A model generated the notes under the pieces. The model did not search any database and was not told the origin of the DNA. It saw only the letters and a list, made by a program, of their open reading frames with translations. From assembly GCF_003448965.1 (NCBI RefSeq), contig NZ_QRGC01000003.1, forward strand, positions 124,001-188,000: a DNA stretch of 64,000 nt, given 5' to 3'. Source of the DNA: Oceanicella sp. SM1341 (lineage in GTDB: Bacteria; Pseudomonadota; Alphaproteobacteria; Rhodobacterales; Rhodobacteraceae). This document shows positions 17,729-26,220 of this stretch, piece by piece. Every line of letters begins with the position of its first letter. Positions within the stretch are counted from its first letter, which is position 1. Both the position numbers and the translations under genes were made by a program.

Positions 17729-17755
17729 TTGACGGGAGCGCGGATGGCGCGTCAA
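17729..17755. promoter_or_regulatory. Inverted repeat between divergent ureohydrolase and GntR genes
   Basis: TTGACG (17729-17734) and CGTCAA (17750-17755) are separated by 15 bases. Each arm can also be read as a -35 hexamer in opposite directions. It is a candidate shared promoter/operator for the GntR protein and the speB operon. Confidence 0.4.
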
Positions 17756-17801
17756 GGTGGCGCGGAATCGCCGCGCCCGCGCGGCCAGACGGAAGGACCC
17801 C

Positions 17802-18455
17802 ATGGCAGAGCCACGCCCCCCCGTTCCCGAGCCCTCCGGCCCGGCCCACGAGCGCGTGTACCGCGTGCTGCGCAACCGCATCATGTGGGGGGAGATCCCG
17901 CCCGGCCAGGCCCTCACCCTGCGCGGCGTGGCCGAGGAACTGGGCGTGTCGATGACCCCCTCGCGCGAGGCGGTGCGGCGGCTGGCGGCGGAGGGGGCGC
18001 TGTCGCTCTCCTCCTCGGGGCGGATCTCGACGCCCGAGCTCTCCAACGACCGGCTGGAGGAGCTCGCCTCCATCCGCGCGCTGCTCGAGCCCGAGCTCGC
18101 CTCCCGCGCCCTGCCCCGCGCCCACATGGCGCTGATCGACCGGCTGGACATGATCAACCACACGATCGACGAGATGATCGTGAAGGGCAACGCCACCGGC
18201 TACGTGCGCACCAACCTCGAGTTTCACCGCACGCTCTACCTGCGCGCCCAGGCCCCGGCGATGCTCGCCCTCACCGAGAGCGTCTGGCTGCAGCTCGGCC
18301 CCACCATGTGCCGGCTCTACGCCCAGCGCCAGCGCTCCGATGCGGCCGCCGCCCACGTGAAGATCCTCGCCGCCCTGCGCGCCGGAGACGACCCCGGCCT
18401 GCGCCTCGCCGTGCGCGCCGACGTCACGCGCGGCCTGCGCATGCTCGCCACCTGA
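17802..18455 (+). CDS. GntR-family regulator, FCD (FadR) subfamily
   Basis: The product is 217 aa. An N-terminal winged helix (about residues 12-75, with 'RVYRVLRNRIMWGEIPPGQAL' quoted in part: RNRIMWGEIPPGQAL and 'LGVSMTPSREAVRRLAAEG') is followed by an all-helical FCD ligand-binding domain ('IRALLEPELASRAL', 'EFHRTLYLRAQ', 'AAAHVKILAALRAGD'). FCD metal ligands are partly recognisable in 'NLEFH'. The start at 17802 follows GGAAGGA. It probably controls the divergent speB-ligase operon and perhaps the peptide transporter operon downstream, whose leader has a GntR-type operator sequence. Confidence 0.85.
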   Translation: MAEPRPPVPEPSGPAHERVYRVLRNRIMWGEIPPGQALTLRGVAEELGVSMTPSREAVRRLAAEGALSLSSSGRISTPELSNDRLEELASIRALLEPELASRALPRAHMALIDRLDMINHTIDEMIVKGNATGYVRTNLEFHRTLYLRAQAPAMLALTESVWLQLGPTMCRLYAQRQRSDAAAAHVKILAALRAGDDPGLRLAVRADVTRGLRMLAT

Positions 18456-18573
18456 GACGCCGCCGCCCCGGGGCGCCCGGCCGGGCCGCCGCCACCGCGC
18501 GGGGCGGGCCGTTCCCCGGCCTGCCGCCCCTCCCGCGGCCGGGTCTGCCGGGGGCCGCGCGGCAGCGTGGCCG

Positions 18574-18608
18574 GCGCCGGGAGGGGGCTCGATGCCCCCT
18601 TCCGGCGC
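18574..18608. repeat. GC-rich palindrome (copy D)
   Basis: GCGCCGG-GA-GGGGGC (18574-18588), loop TCGAT, GCCCCC-TT-CCGGCGC (18594-18608) is an almost perfect palindrome. Its 17-base core GGGGGCTCGATGCCCCC is found, as its exact reverse complement, at 40463-40479, and a diverged form of the whole unit at 40794-40828. Confidence 0.7.
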
Positions 18609-18905
18609 ACGCCCCCGCCGGGGTGGAGCGAAGCGCTTCGTGCCGGCGCGCACGCCTCCCGAATACCGCCTTCTCCTCCCCGCGGACAGGAGGACCATGG
18701 CGTCGGCGCACCGGGCCTGCGCCCGGCGGGAGGCCGGGGCCGCATCCTGTCCCGCTGCTCAGCCCCGGGCGGGCGCCGCAACCGCCAAGGGCCGGATTTC
18801 CCTGCATTTCCCGGGCCCTGCGGCCAGCGCCGCCGCTCCCGCCCCCGGCCGGCGCCGTGCAGGTTCTGCCTCTCCTTGGGGCGACTTCTGCCTGCGCTGC
18901 CTAAC

Positions 18906-18915
18906 TGGTATACAA
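18906..18915. promoter_or_regulatory. GntR/FadR-type operator candidate
   Basis: TGGTATACAA fits the FadR-subfamily pattern T-N-GTATAC-N-A. It could also form an extended -10 (TGG-TATACA), so a bound repressor would sit on the promoter. It is about 95 bases ahead of the first transporter gene. Confidence 0.45.
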
Positions 18916-18950
18916 ATGGACCTATCCCCGGATTGGCTTCCAGATAAATG

Positions 18951-18961
18951 TTGCGGCGCAA
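18951..18961. promoter_or_regulatory. TTGC-N3-GCAA palindrome
   Basis: TTGCGGCGCAA matches, apart from the central bases, the palindrome in front of the phasin gene (44671-44681). Phasin regulators of the PhaR type bind TGC-N3-GCA-like sites, so this may be a shared regulator site. Confidence 0.4.
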
Positions 18962-19009
18962 TTGTGAATCGGTGTCATACTCTCGCAAACTAACAAGGCA
19001 CAGCAGGGG

Positions 19010-20050
19010 GTGCTCTTGAAGGACTTGCCAGCAGGCGCGACGACTATTCCAGTGCTGGAGGTAGAAAATCTCAGCACCGTATTCGCAACCCAGGATGGCG
19101 CGGTCCACGCTGTAAACGGGGTGAGCTTCGATCTGCGCCCCGGAGAGCTGCTGGGCGTGGTGGGCGAGAGCGGCTCCGGCAAGAGCGTGACGATGATGTC
19201 GCTGCTCAAGCTGTTGCCCATGCCGCCGGCGCGCATCGCCTCGGGCAGCGTGAAGCTCGGCGGGCGCGACATTCTCACCGTCTCGGATGCCGAGCTGCGC
19301 GAAGTGCGCGGCGGCAAGGTGGGCTTCGTCTTCCAGGACCCGATGACCTCGCTCAACCCGGTGTTCACCGTGGGCTACCAGCTCATGGAGCCGCTGCGCG
19401 AGCACATGGGGCTGTCGAAGGCCGAGGCGCGCCGCCGGGCGGCGGAGCTGCTGGGCCTCGTCGGCATCCCCTCGCCGGAGAAGCGGCTGGAGGACTACCC
19501 CCACCAGTTTTCCGGCGGCATGCGCCAGCGGGTGATGATCGCCATTGCGCTCGCCTGCGACCCGCAGGTGCTGATCGCCGACGAGCCCACCACCGCGCTC
19601 GACGTCACCATCCAGGCCCAGATCCTCGACCTGGTGAAGGAGCTGCGCGAACGGCTGGGCATGGCCATCGTCTGGGTCACGCATGATCTCGGCGTGGTGG
19701 CCGGCATCGCCGACCGGGTGATGGTGATGTACGGTGGCCAGGTGGTGGAACAGGCCGGCGTGCACGCGCTCTTCGAGGACCCGCGCCACCCCTACACCCG
19801 CGCCCTGCTCGAGACCCTCCCGGACATGGACGGCGGCCGGTCGGCGCGCCTGCGCTCCATCCCCGGCCAGCCGCCGGTGCTGCGCGACGTGCCCACCGCC
19901 TGCCCCTTCGCGCCGCGCTGCGCCCATGCCTTCGAGCAGTGCCACCGCGCCAACCCGCCGCTCGAGCCGGTGGGCGAGGGCCATCTCGTGTCCTGCTGGT
20001 GGGACTACGCGCGCACCGGAACGGGCCCGGAGGAGAACACCCATGCTTGA
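19010..20050 (+). CDS. Peptide-type ABC transporter, ATP-binding protein (DppD-like)
   Basis: The product is 346 aa. Walker A 'GESGSGKSV', the signature 'FSGGMRQRV', Walker B '[12 protein letters not shown]' and the H-loop 'VTHDLGVV' are all present. The C-terminal oligopeptide-transporter extension has '[14 protein letters not shown]', a cysteine cluster found in DppD/OppD. The start is a GTG at 19010; TTG at 19016 is an alternative. It heads a run of ten co-oriented genes and ends overlapping the next gene by 8 bases. Confidence 0.9.
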   Translation: MLLKDLPAGATTIPVLEVENLSTVFATQDGAVHAVNGVSFDLRPGELLGVVGESGSGKSVTMMSLLKLLPMPPARIASGSVKLGGRDILTVSDAELREVRGGKVGFVFQDPMTSLNPVFTVGYQLMEPLREHMGLSKAEARRRAAELLGLVGIPSPEKRLEDYPHQFSGGMRQRVMIAIALACDPQVLIADEPTTALDVTIQAQILDLVKELRERLGMAIVWVTHDLGVVAGIADRVMVMYGGQVVEQAGVHALFEDPRHPYTRALLETLPDMDGGRSARLRSIPGQPPVLRDVPTACPFAPRCAHAFEQCHRANPPLEPVGEGHLVSCWWDYARTGTGPEENTHA

Positions 20051-21035
20051 CGCTGCCACCGAGAGCGCGCCGCTGGTCCGCATCCAGGGGCTCTCGAAGC
20101 ATTTCCCCATCCATGCCGGGCTGATCCGCCGCCAGGTGGGGGTGATCTCGGCCGTAGACCGGCTCACCTTCGACATCCGCCGCGGCGAGACGCTGGGGCT
20201 GGTGGGCGAGAGCGGCTGCGGCAAGTCCACCGCCGGGCGCACCATCCTGCGGCTCTACGAGGCCACCGAGGGCGCGATCATCTTCGACGGCACCGACATC
20301 GCCGGCCTCTCCGGCGAGCAGCTGCGCCGCATGCGCCCGCGCATGCAGATGATCTTCCAGGACCCCCAGGCCTGCCTCAACCCGCGCATGACCGTGGGCC
20401 AGATCATCGCCGAGCCGCTGGACGAGCACGGCTCCCTGTCGCGCGCCGACAAGCGCGCCCGGGTGGAGGAGCTGCTCGACGCGGTGGGCATGAACAAGGG
20501 CTTCGCCAACCGCTACCCGCACGAGTTCTCCGGCGGCCAGCGCCAGCGCATCGGCATCGCCCGCGCCCTCGCGCTCGACCCCGATTTCATCGTCTGCGAC
20601 GAGCCGATCGCCGCCCTCGACGTGTCGATCCAGGCGCAGGTGGTGAACCTTCTGGAAGACCTGCAGGAGCGGCTGGGCCTCACCTATCTCTTCATCAGCC
20701 ACGACCTCTCGATGGTCCGCCACATCGCGGACCGGGTGGCGGTGATGTACCTGGGCAAGATGGCCGAGCTCGCCAGCCGCGACGCGCTCTACCACGAGCC
20801 GCTGCACCCCTACACCAGGGCCCTGCTCTCCGCCGTTCCGGTGGCGGACCCGAAGATCGAGGCCACGCGCAAGCGCGTGATCCTCCAGGGTGACGTGCCG
20901 AGCCCGGCGAACCCGCCGAAGGGCTGCCGCTTCTGCACCCGCTGCCCCATCGCCGTCGACAAGTGCCAGTGGGAAGTTCCCGAGTGGCGCGAGGCGCGGC
21001 CGGGCCATTTCGTCGCCTGCCACCTCGCCGAGTGA
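20043..21035 (+). CDS. Peptide-type ABC transporter, ATP-binding protein (DppF-like)
   Basis: The product is 330 aa. Motifs are Walker A 'GESGCGKST', signature 'FSGGQRQRI', Walker B '[12 protein letters not shown]' and 'ISHDLSMV'. The C-terminus has '[15 protein letters not shown]'. It pairs with the DppD-like subunit to energise transport. The ATG at 20043 overlaps the previous gene's stop by 8 bases. Confidence 0.91.
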   Translation: MLDAATESAPLVRIQGLSKHFPIHAGLIRRQVGVISAVDRLTFDIRRGETLGLVGESGCGKSTAGRTILRLYEATEGAIIFDGTDIAGLSGEQLRRMRPRMQMIFQDPQACLNPRMTVGQIIAEPLDEHGSLSRADKRARVEELLDAVGMNKGFANRYPHEFSGGQRQRIGIARALALDPDFIVCDEPIAALDVSIQAQVVNLLEDLQERLGLTYLFISHDLSMVRHIADRVAVMYLGKMAELASRDALYHEPLHPYTRALLSAVPVADPKIEATRKRVILQGDVPSPANPPKGCRFCTRCPIAVDKCQWEVPEWREARPGHFVACHLAE

Positions 21036-21055
21036 GGGCGCGCAGCGCGCGGAAA

Positions 21056-21094
21056 CAGCCCCACCCCCGCCAGCGCGCGGGAGCGGGGCTTTCA
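21056..21094 (+). terminator. Stem-loop between dppF-like and dppA-like genes
   Basis: AGCCCC pairs with GGGGCT across an internal CCCCGC/GCGGG-type helix and is followed by a short TTT. It may be a partial terminator or a processing hairpin that lets the binding-protein gene be expressed at a different level. Confidence 0.35.
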
Positions 21095-21148
21095 CCGGCC
21101 GGCACCCGGAACACCGGGGCCTGCCAGACTCAACAGGGAGACTACCAG

Positions 21149-22855
21149 ATGATCAAATCCAGGAAGCTGATGCTGGCGACAGCCGCGGCTCTCGCGCTCA
21201 GCGCCACCGGCGCTGCGGCCGAGCGCGGCGCCGACGGCCAGCTGAACATCCTCTACTGGCAGGCGGTTTCGGTGCTGAACCCGTTCCTGTCCGGCGGCAC
21301 GAAGGACGTGGAGGGCTCCAGCCTCGTGCTCGAGCCGCTCGCGCGCTACGACGAAACCGGCACCATGGTGCCCTGGCTGGTCGAAGACATCCCCACGGTG
21401 GAGAACGGCGGCGTCTCCGAGGACCTCACCACCATCACCTGGAAGATCAAGGACGGCATCAAGTGGTCCGACGGCACGCCCTTCACCGCCGAGGACGTGG
21501 CCTTCACCGCCGCCTACTGCATGGACGAGAGCGGCGGCTGCCAGCAGGCGGCGAACTTCTCCGACGTGGCCTCGGTGGAGGCGGTGGACCCGCTCACGGT
21601 GAAGGTGACCTTCGCGGTGCCCAAGCCCTTCCCCTACGGCCCCTTCGTGGGCGCGCAGTCGCCCGTGCTGCAGAAGGCGCAGTTCCAGGACTGCATGGGC
21701 GCCGCGGCCCCGACCTGCACCGAGGCGAACTTCCACCCCATCGGCACCGGCCCCTTCGTGGTGCAGGATTTCAAGGCCAATGACGTGGTGGTGTTCGCGG
21801 CCAACCCCGAGTTCCGCGACCCGGAGAAGCCCGCCTTCTCCACCGTGGTGTTCAAGGGCGGCGGGGATGCCGCCTCCGCCGCGCGCTCGGTGCTGGAAAC
21901 CGGCGAGTTCGACTATGCCTGGAACCTGCAGGTGGAGCCGGAGATCCTGAGCCAGATGGAAGCCGCCGGCCGCGGCGAGCTGGTCTCGGCCTTCGGCACC
22001 TCCGTGGAGCGTTTCGAGGTCAACATGACCGACCCCGACCCCGCGCTGGGCGACAAGCGCTCCACCGTGGAGGGCGGTCCGCACCCGTTCCTCACCGATC
22101 CGGCGGTCACCAAGGCGCTCTCGCTCGCCATCGACCGCGAGATCCTGGTGGAAGCCGGCTACGGCGCCGCAGGCCAGGTGACCTGCAACCTCGTGCCGGC
22201 GCCGGAGGCCTATGCCTCAACCGCCAACGACTGGTGCAAGACCCAGGACATCGAGGCGGCCAACAAGCTGCTCGACGACGCGGGCTGGGTGGCCGGCTCC
22301 GACGGCATCCGCGAGAAGGACGGCGTGCGCCTCTCGATGCTCTACCAGACCTCGACCAACTCGGTCCGGCAGGGCACCCAGGCGCTCATCAAGCAGATGT
22401 GGTCGGAGATCGGGGTGGAAACCGAGCTGCGCAACGTCGACGCCTCGGTGTTCTTCGGCGGTGACCCGGCCTCGCCCGACACGTTCCAGAAGCTCTACGC
22501 CGACGTGGAGATGTTCACCAACAACTTCGACGGCACCGACCCGCAGAGCTACCTCGCGAGCTGGCGCTGCTCCGAGATCCCCAGCCCGAAGAACAACTGG
22601 CTGGGCGGCAACAACCCGCGCTACTGCTCGGAGGAATACGACGCCCTGTTCGAGGAGCTCTCCAAGACCGCGGGCATCGAGCAGCGCGCCGTCATCGCCA
22701 AGCAGCTCAACGACATGCTGGTCGAGGCGGGCGCGATCATCCCGCTCATCCACCGCGGCGGCGTCTCGGCGCATGCCAACAGCCTCGGCGGTGTCGTGAT
22801 GAACGAATGGGACAGCGAGCTGTGGAACATCGCTGACTGGCACCGGGTCGAGTAA
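21149..22855 (+). CDS. Peptide-type ABC transporter, substrate-binding protein (SBP family 5)
   Basis: The product is 568 aa. A signal peptide ('KLMLATAAALALSATGAAA', about 6-24) sends it to the periplasm. The SBP-5 fold shows 'WKIKDGIKWSDGTPFTAEDV' and 'TKALSLAIDREILVEAGYG', then 'DDAGWVAGSDGIREKDGVRL'. It binds peptides or peptide-like ligands; which one is not visible. The length is on the long side for DppA (about 535). ATG at 21149 follows CAGGGAG. Confidence 0.9.
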   Translation: MIKSRKLMLATAAALALSATGAAAERGADGQLNILYWQAVSVLNPFLSGGTKDVEGSSLVLEPLARYDETGTMVPWLVEDIPTVENGGVSEDLTTITWKIKDGIKWSDGTPFTAEDVAFTAAYCMDESGGCQQAANFSDVASVEAVDPLTVKVTFAVPKPFPYGPFVGAQSPVLQKAQFQDCMGAAAPTCTEANFHPIGTGPFVVQDFKANDVVVFAANPEFRDPEKPAFSTVVFKGGGDAASAARSVLETGEFDYAWNLQVEPEILSQMEAAGRGELVSAFGTSVERFEVNMTDPDPALGDKRSTVEGGPHPFLTDPAVTKALSLAIDREILVEAGYGAAGQVTCNLVPAPEAYASTANDWCKTQDIEAANKLLDDAGWVAGSDGIREKDGVRLSMLYQTSTNSVRQGTQALIKQMWSEIGVETELRNVDASVFFGGDPASPDTFQKLYADVEMFTNNFDGTDPQSYLASWRCSEIPSPKNNWLGGNNPRYCSEEYDALFEELSKTAGIEQRAVIAKQLNDMLVEAGAIIPLIHRGGVSAHANSLGGVVMNEWDSELWNIADWHRVE

Positions 22856-22872
22856 CCCGCGCCGGAACCTCG

Positions 22873-22898
22873 CCGGCCGGGGGCGCGCTCCCGGCCGG
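22873..22898 (+). other. Intercistronic hairpin after the binding-protein gene
   Basis: CCGGCCGGG (22873-22881) pairs with CCCGGCCGG (22890-22898) 18 bases after the stop and 33 before the permease gene. Such hairpins commonly protect the binding-protein mRNA so that it outnumbers the permeases. Confidence 0.55.
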
Positions 22899-22930
22899 AT
22901 TCCCGTCCTGGCACCTGCCCGAGGTCTCCC

Positions 22931-23941
22931 ATGCTGACTTTCACCATCCGCCGGCTGCTGTTGGCGATACCCACGCTGCTGGCGATCAGCTTCATCATCT
23001 TCGCCATCCTCGACTTGTCGCCGGGCGACCCGACGTCGCAGATCCCGCTCACGGTGCCGCCGGAAGTGCGCGAGCACATCCGCACCTCGCTCGGGCTCGA
23101 CGAGCCGTTCATCGTGCGCTACCTGCTGTGGCTGAAGCAGTTCTTCATCAACGAGCCGCTCAACATCCTCGAGGAATGGACCGGCTACACCTTCGGTGAC
23201 GGCGACCGGCTGCGCATCTCCTCCTGGGCCACCCGCTCGCCCGTGGTCGACCTCATCGTCGAGCGCCTGCCCCAGACCCTCTGGGTGGTGGGCATGTCCT
23301 ACGTGGTGGGGGCGCTCATCGCCATCCCGATCGGGGTGATCTCGGCCTACAAGCAGTATTCCTGGTTCGACCAGGTCGGCACCTTCGTGTCGATGATCGG
23401 CTTCTCGGTGCCCACCTTCTTCACCGGGCTGCTGCTGATCGTGATCTTCGCGGTCAACCTGCAATGGCTGCCCTCGATCTACGACACCACGCTCAGGGTG
23501 ACCGACTGGTCGAGCTTCGTGGCCCAGATCAAGCAGATGATCATGCCCACCATGGTGCTGGCGCTCTACAACGCCAGCCAGATCAGCCGCTTCATGCGCG
23601 CCTCCATGCTCGACAACCTCAACCAGGACTACGTGCGCACCGCCCGCGCCAAGGGCATGAAGGAAAAGACCGTGGTGCTGGTGCACGTGCTGCGCAACTC
23701 GCTCATCCCGGTGGTGACGGTGATCGCGCTCGGCGTGCCGCAGGTGTTCGGCGGCGCCATCATCACCGAGCAGATCTTCAAGGTGAACGGGCTGGGGCAG
23801 CTGCTGATCATCGGCATCCAGGGCGCCGACATCCCGCTGGTGCAGACCCTCACCTTCATCTTCGCGGTGCTGATCGTGCTGTTCAACCTCGTCGCGGACA
23901 TCCTCTACGGCGTGCTCGACCCGAGGATCCGCTATGACTGA
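22931..23941 (+). CDS. Peptide-type ABC transporter permease (DppB-like)
   Basis: The product is 336 aa with six predicted membrane helices. The N-terminal helix 'LLLAIPTLLAISFIIFAILD' and the EAA loop 'YVRTARAKGMKEKTVVLVHVLRN' (quoted in part: RTARAKGMKEKTVVLVHVLR) identify a BPD-type permease that docks on the ATPase. It overlaps the next permease gene by 8 bases. Confidence 0.92.
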   Translation: MLTFTIRRLLLAIPTLLAISFIIFAILDLSPGDPTSQIPLTVPPEVREHIRTSLGLDEPFIVRYLLWLKQFFINEPLNILEEWTGYTFGDGDRLRISSWATRSPVVDLIVERLPQTLWVVGMSYVVGALIAIPIGVISAYKQYSWFDQVGTFVSMIGFSVPTFFTGLLLIVIFAVNLQWLPSIYDTTLRVTDWSSFVAQIKQMIMPTMVLALYNASQISRFMRASMLDNLNQDYVRTARAKGMKEKTVVLVHVLRNSLIPVVTVIALGVPQVFGGAIITEQIFKVNGLGQLLIIGIQGADIPLVQTLTFIFAVLIVLFNLVADILYGVLDPRIRYD

Positions 23942-24857
23942 CGCCGCCGCGAATTCCCCCGTCACCGCCATGCCGCCGAAACAGCGCTCCATGTGGGGCG
24001 ACGTGTGGCGCAGCTACCGCCGCCACCCCGGCGCCATGGCCGGCACCGCGGTGTTCCTGCTCATCCTGCTGGCGGTGGTCTTCGGGCCCTACATCCACAC
24101 GGTGGACCCGGGCAAGCTCGACATCCGGGCGAAGAACATCACCATGTCCCTCGACCACCCGATGGGCACCGACAACCTCGGGCGCGACATGCTGGCCCAG
24201 GTGCTGGCGGGCGGGCGCACCTCGCTCGCGGTGGGCATCACGGCGATGCTGCTCTCGATGCTGGTCGGCGCGGCGGTGGGCATCCTCGCCGGTTACTTCC
24301 GCCGCATCGACGGCGCGCTGATGCGGGTGACCGACCTGTTCCTCGCCCTGCCGCTGCTGCCGCTGCTGCTGGTCATCACCATGCTGTTCCGCGACACGCT
24401 GCGCGCCGCCATCGGGCCGGAATCGGGCATCTTCGTGCTCATCGTCTTCATCATCGGCATCACCAGCTGGATGAACACCGCCCGCATCGTGCGCGGCGAG
24501 GTGCTGACGCTGAAGGAGCGCGAGTTCGTGCTCGCCGCCCGCTCCATCGGCACGCGCAACCACCGCATCCTCACCCGCCACATCCTGCCCAACGTGCTCT
24601 CGCCCATCATGGTCTCGGCCACGCTGGGCATCGCGAACGCGATCATCACCGAGAGCGCGCTCTCCTTCCTCGGGCTCGGCTTCCCCTCCGACTTCCCGAC
24701 ATGGGGGCGCCTGCTGTTCGACGGCGCGAACTTCATGACCCTCACCCCCTCGCGGGTGATCTGGCCGGGGCTCGCGATCTCGCTTACGGTGCTGTCGGTG
24801 AACTTCATGGGCGACGGGCTGCGCGACGCGCTCGACCCCCGCATCCGCGGACGCTGA
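23934..24857 (+). CDS. Peptide-type ABC transporter permease (DppC-like)
   Basis: The product is 307 aa. It shows the DppC N-terminal region with one helix ('MAGTAVFLLILLAVVFGPYI'), the 'HPMGTDNLGRDMLAQVLAGG' motif typical of this subunit, and the EAA loop 'FVLAARSIGTRNHRILTRHI'. It completes the first importer with the DppB-like subunit. Confidence 0.92.
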   Translation: MTDAAANSPVTAMPPKQRSMWGDVWRSYRRHPGAMAGTAVFLLILLAVVFGPYIHTVDPGKLDIRAKNITMSLDHPMGTDNLGRDMLAQVLAGGRTSLAVGITAMLLSMLVGAAVGILAGYFRRIDGALMRVTDLFLALPLLPLLLVITMLFRDTLRAAIGPESGIFVLIVFIIGITSWMNTARIVRGEVLTLKEREFVLAARSIGTRNHRILTRHILPNVLSPIMVSATLGIANAIITESALSFLGLGFPSDFPTWGRLLFDGANFMTLTPSRVIWPGLAISLTVLSVNFMGDGLRDALDPRIRGR

Positions 24858-24866
24858 CCAGACCCG

Positions 24867-24893
24867 GGCGGCCCCCTTCCCCCGGGGGCCGCC
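24867..24893 (+). other. Hairpin between permease and M20 genes
   Basis: GGCGGCCCCC (24867-24876) pairs with GGGGGCCGCC (24884-24893). No T-run follows, so read-through into the M20 gene 20 bases on is expected; the hairpin may mark an mRNA processing point. Confidence 0.5.
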
Positions 24894-24912
24894 GACTGCC
24901 AAAGGACCGACT

Positions 24913-26187
24913 ATGGAACGACTGCTGGCCGCCATCGACGCGCGGCGCGACGCGCTGATCTCCCTCACGCAGGACCTGATCCGCATCCCCACCGTGAACC
25001 CGCCGGGGGAAAACTACCGCGACATCTGCGACTATTTCGCCCGCCGCCTCGGGCCGCGCTTCGAGATCAGCCTGCTGCACGCCGAGGGCACGCCCGGCGA
25101 CAGCCCGCGCTACCCGCGCTGGAACATCCTCGCCCGCCGCGAGGGTGCGCGCCCCGGGCAATGCGTGCACTTCAACTCCCATACCGACGTGGTGGAGGCC
25201 GGCCAGGGCTGGACGCATGACCCCTTCGGCGGCGCGCTGGTGGGCGGGCGCATCTACGGCCGCGGCACCTGCGACATGAAAGGCGGGCTCGCCGCCTCGA
25301 TCATCGCGGCCGAGGCCTTCATCGACACCTTCCCCGACCATGACGGCGCCATCGAGATCTCCGGCACGGTCGACGAGGAATCGGGCGGCTACGGCGGCGT
25401 GGCCTGGATGGCCGAGCGGGGGTATTTCAGCCCCGGGCGCGTGCAGCACGTCATCATCCCCGAGCCGCTGCACAAGGACCGGGTGTGCCTGGGCCACCGC
25501 GGCGTGTGGTGGGCCGAGATCGAGACGAAGGGGCGCATCGCTCATGGCTCCATGCCCTTCCTCGGCACCTGCGCGCTGCGCCACATGGGCGCCGTGATGG
25601 GCGAGATCGAGCACCGGCTGATCCCCGCGCTCTCCAACAAGACCACCGCCATGCCGGTGGTGCCGGAGGCGGCGCGGCAGTCGACCATCAACATAAACTC
25701 GGTGCACGGCGGCCAGCCGGAGCCCGAGCCCGGCTCCACCGGCCTGCCCAGCCCCTGCGTGCCCGACAGCGCGCGGATGATCATCGACCGCCGCTTCATC
25801 ATGGAAGAGAGCCTCGCCGAGGTGAAGGCCGAGATCACCGACCTGCTGGAGCGCGTGGCCCATTCCCGCGAGGATTTCCGCTATTCCGTGCGCGATCTCT
25901 TCGAGGTGCTGCCCAGCATGACCGAGCCGGATTCCCCGGTCTCCACCGCGCTCACCAAGGCGATCGGCACCGTTCTGGGCCGGGCGCCGGAATACGTCGC
26001 CTCCCCCGGCACCTACGACCAGAAGCACATCGACCGCATCGGGCGGCTGAAGAATTGTGTGGCATACGGGCCCGGTTTGCTGGAACTTGCGCACCAGCCG
26101 GACGAATACGTGGAGGTGGACGACATGCTGGACTCGGCCAAGGTGATGGCCCTCGCCCTCCACGACCTGCTGAACGGGCCTGCCTGA
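24913..26187 (+). CDS. M20-family peptidase/deacylase (ArgE/DapE type)
   Basis: The product is 424 aa. M20 enzymes hydrolyse N-acyl amino acids or dipeptides with two zinc ions. Zinc ligands are visible in 'VHFNSHTDVVEAG' (His, Asp), 'GRGTCDMKGGLAA' (bridging Asp), 'VDEESGGYGG' (catalytic and metal Glu) and, near the end, 'LELAHQPDEYVEV' (last His). The inserted dimerisation domain is at about 200-320. It lies between two complete peptide importers on the same strand, so it probably hydrolyses a ligand brought in by one or both. ArgE or DapE biosynthetic roles are less likely in this setting. Confidence 0.87.
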   Translation: MERLLAAIDARRDALISLTQDLIRIPTVNPPGENYRDICDYFARRLGPRFEISLLHAEGTPGDSPRYPRWNILARREGARPGQCVHFNSHTDVVEAGQGWTHDPFGGALVGGRIYGRGTCDMKGGLAASIIAAEAFIDTFPDHDGAIEISGTVDEESGGYGGVAWMAERGYFSPGRVQHVIIPEPLHKDRVCLGHRGVWWAEIETKGRIAHGSMPFLGTCALRHMGAVMGEIEHRLIPALSNKTTAMPVVPEAARQSTININSVHGGQPEPEPGSTGLPSPCVPDSARMIIDRRFIMEESLAEVKAEITDLLERVAHSREDFRYSVRDLFEVLPSMTEPDSPVSTALTKAIGTVLGRAPEYVASPGTYDQKHIDRIGRLKNCVAYGPGLLELAHQPDEYVEVDDMLDSAKVMALALHDLLNGPA

Positions 26188-26220
26188 CGGCCCGGGACCT
26201 GCCGAACGGGGAGACGACAC

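Larger units (their letters stand above)
18456..19009. other. 554-base intergenic region with palindrome and promoter
   Basis: The first 440 bases are very GC-rich and carry no plausible gene, but do hold the palindrome at 18574-18608. From about 18900 the composition shifts to AT-rich, and this part carries the likely control region of the peptide transporter operon: TGGTATACAA at 18906-18915 and TTGCGGCGCAA at 18951-18961. Confidence 0.6.
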
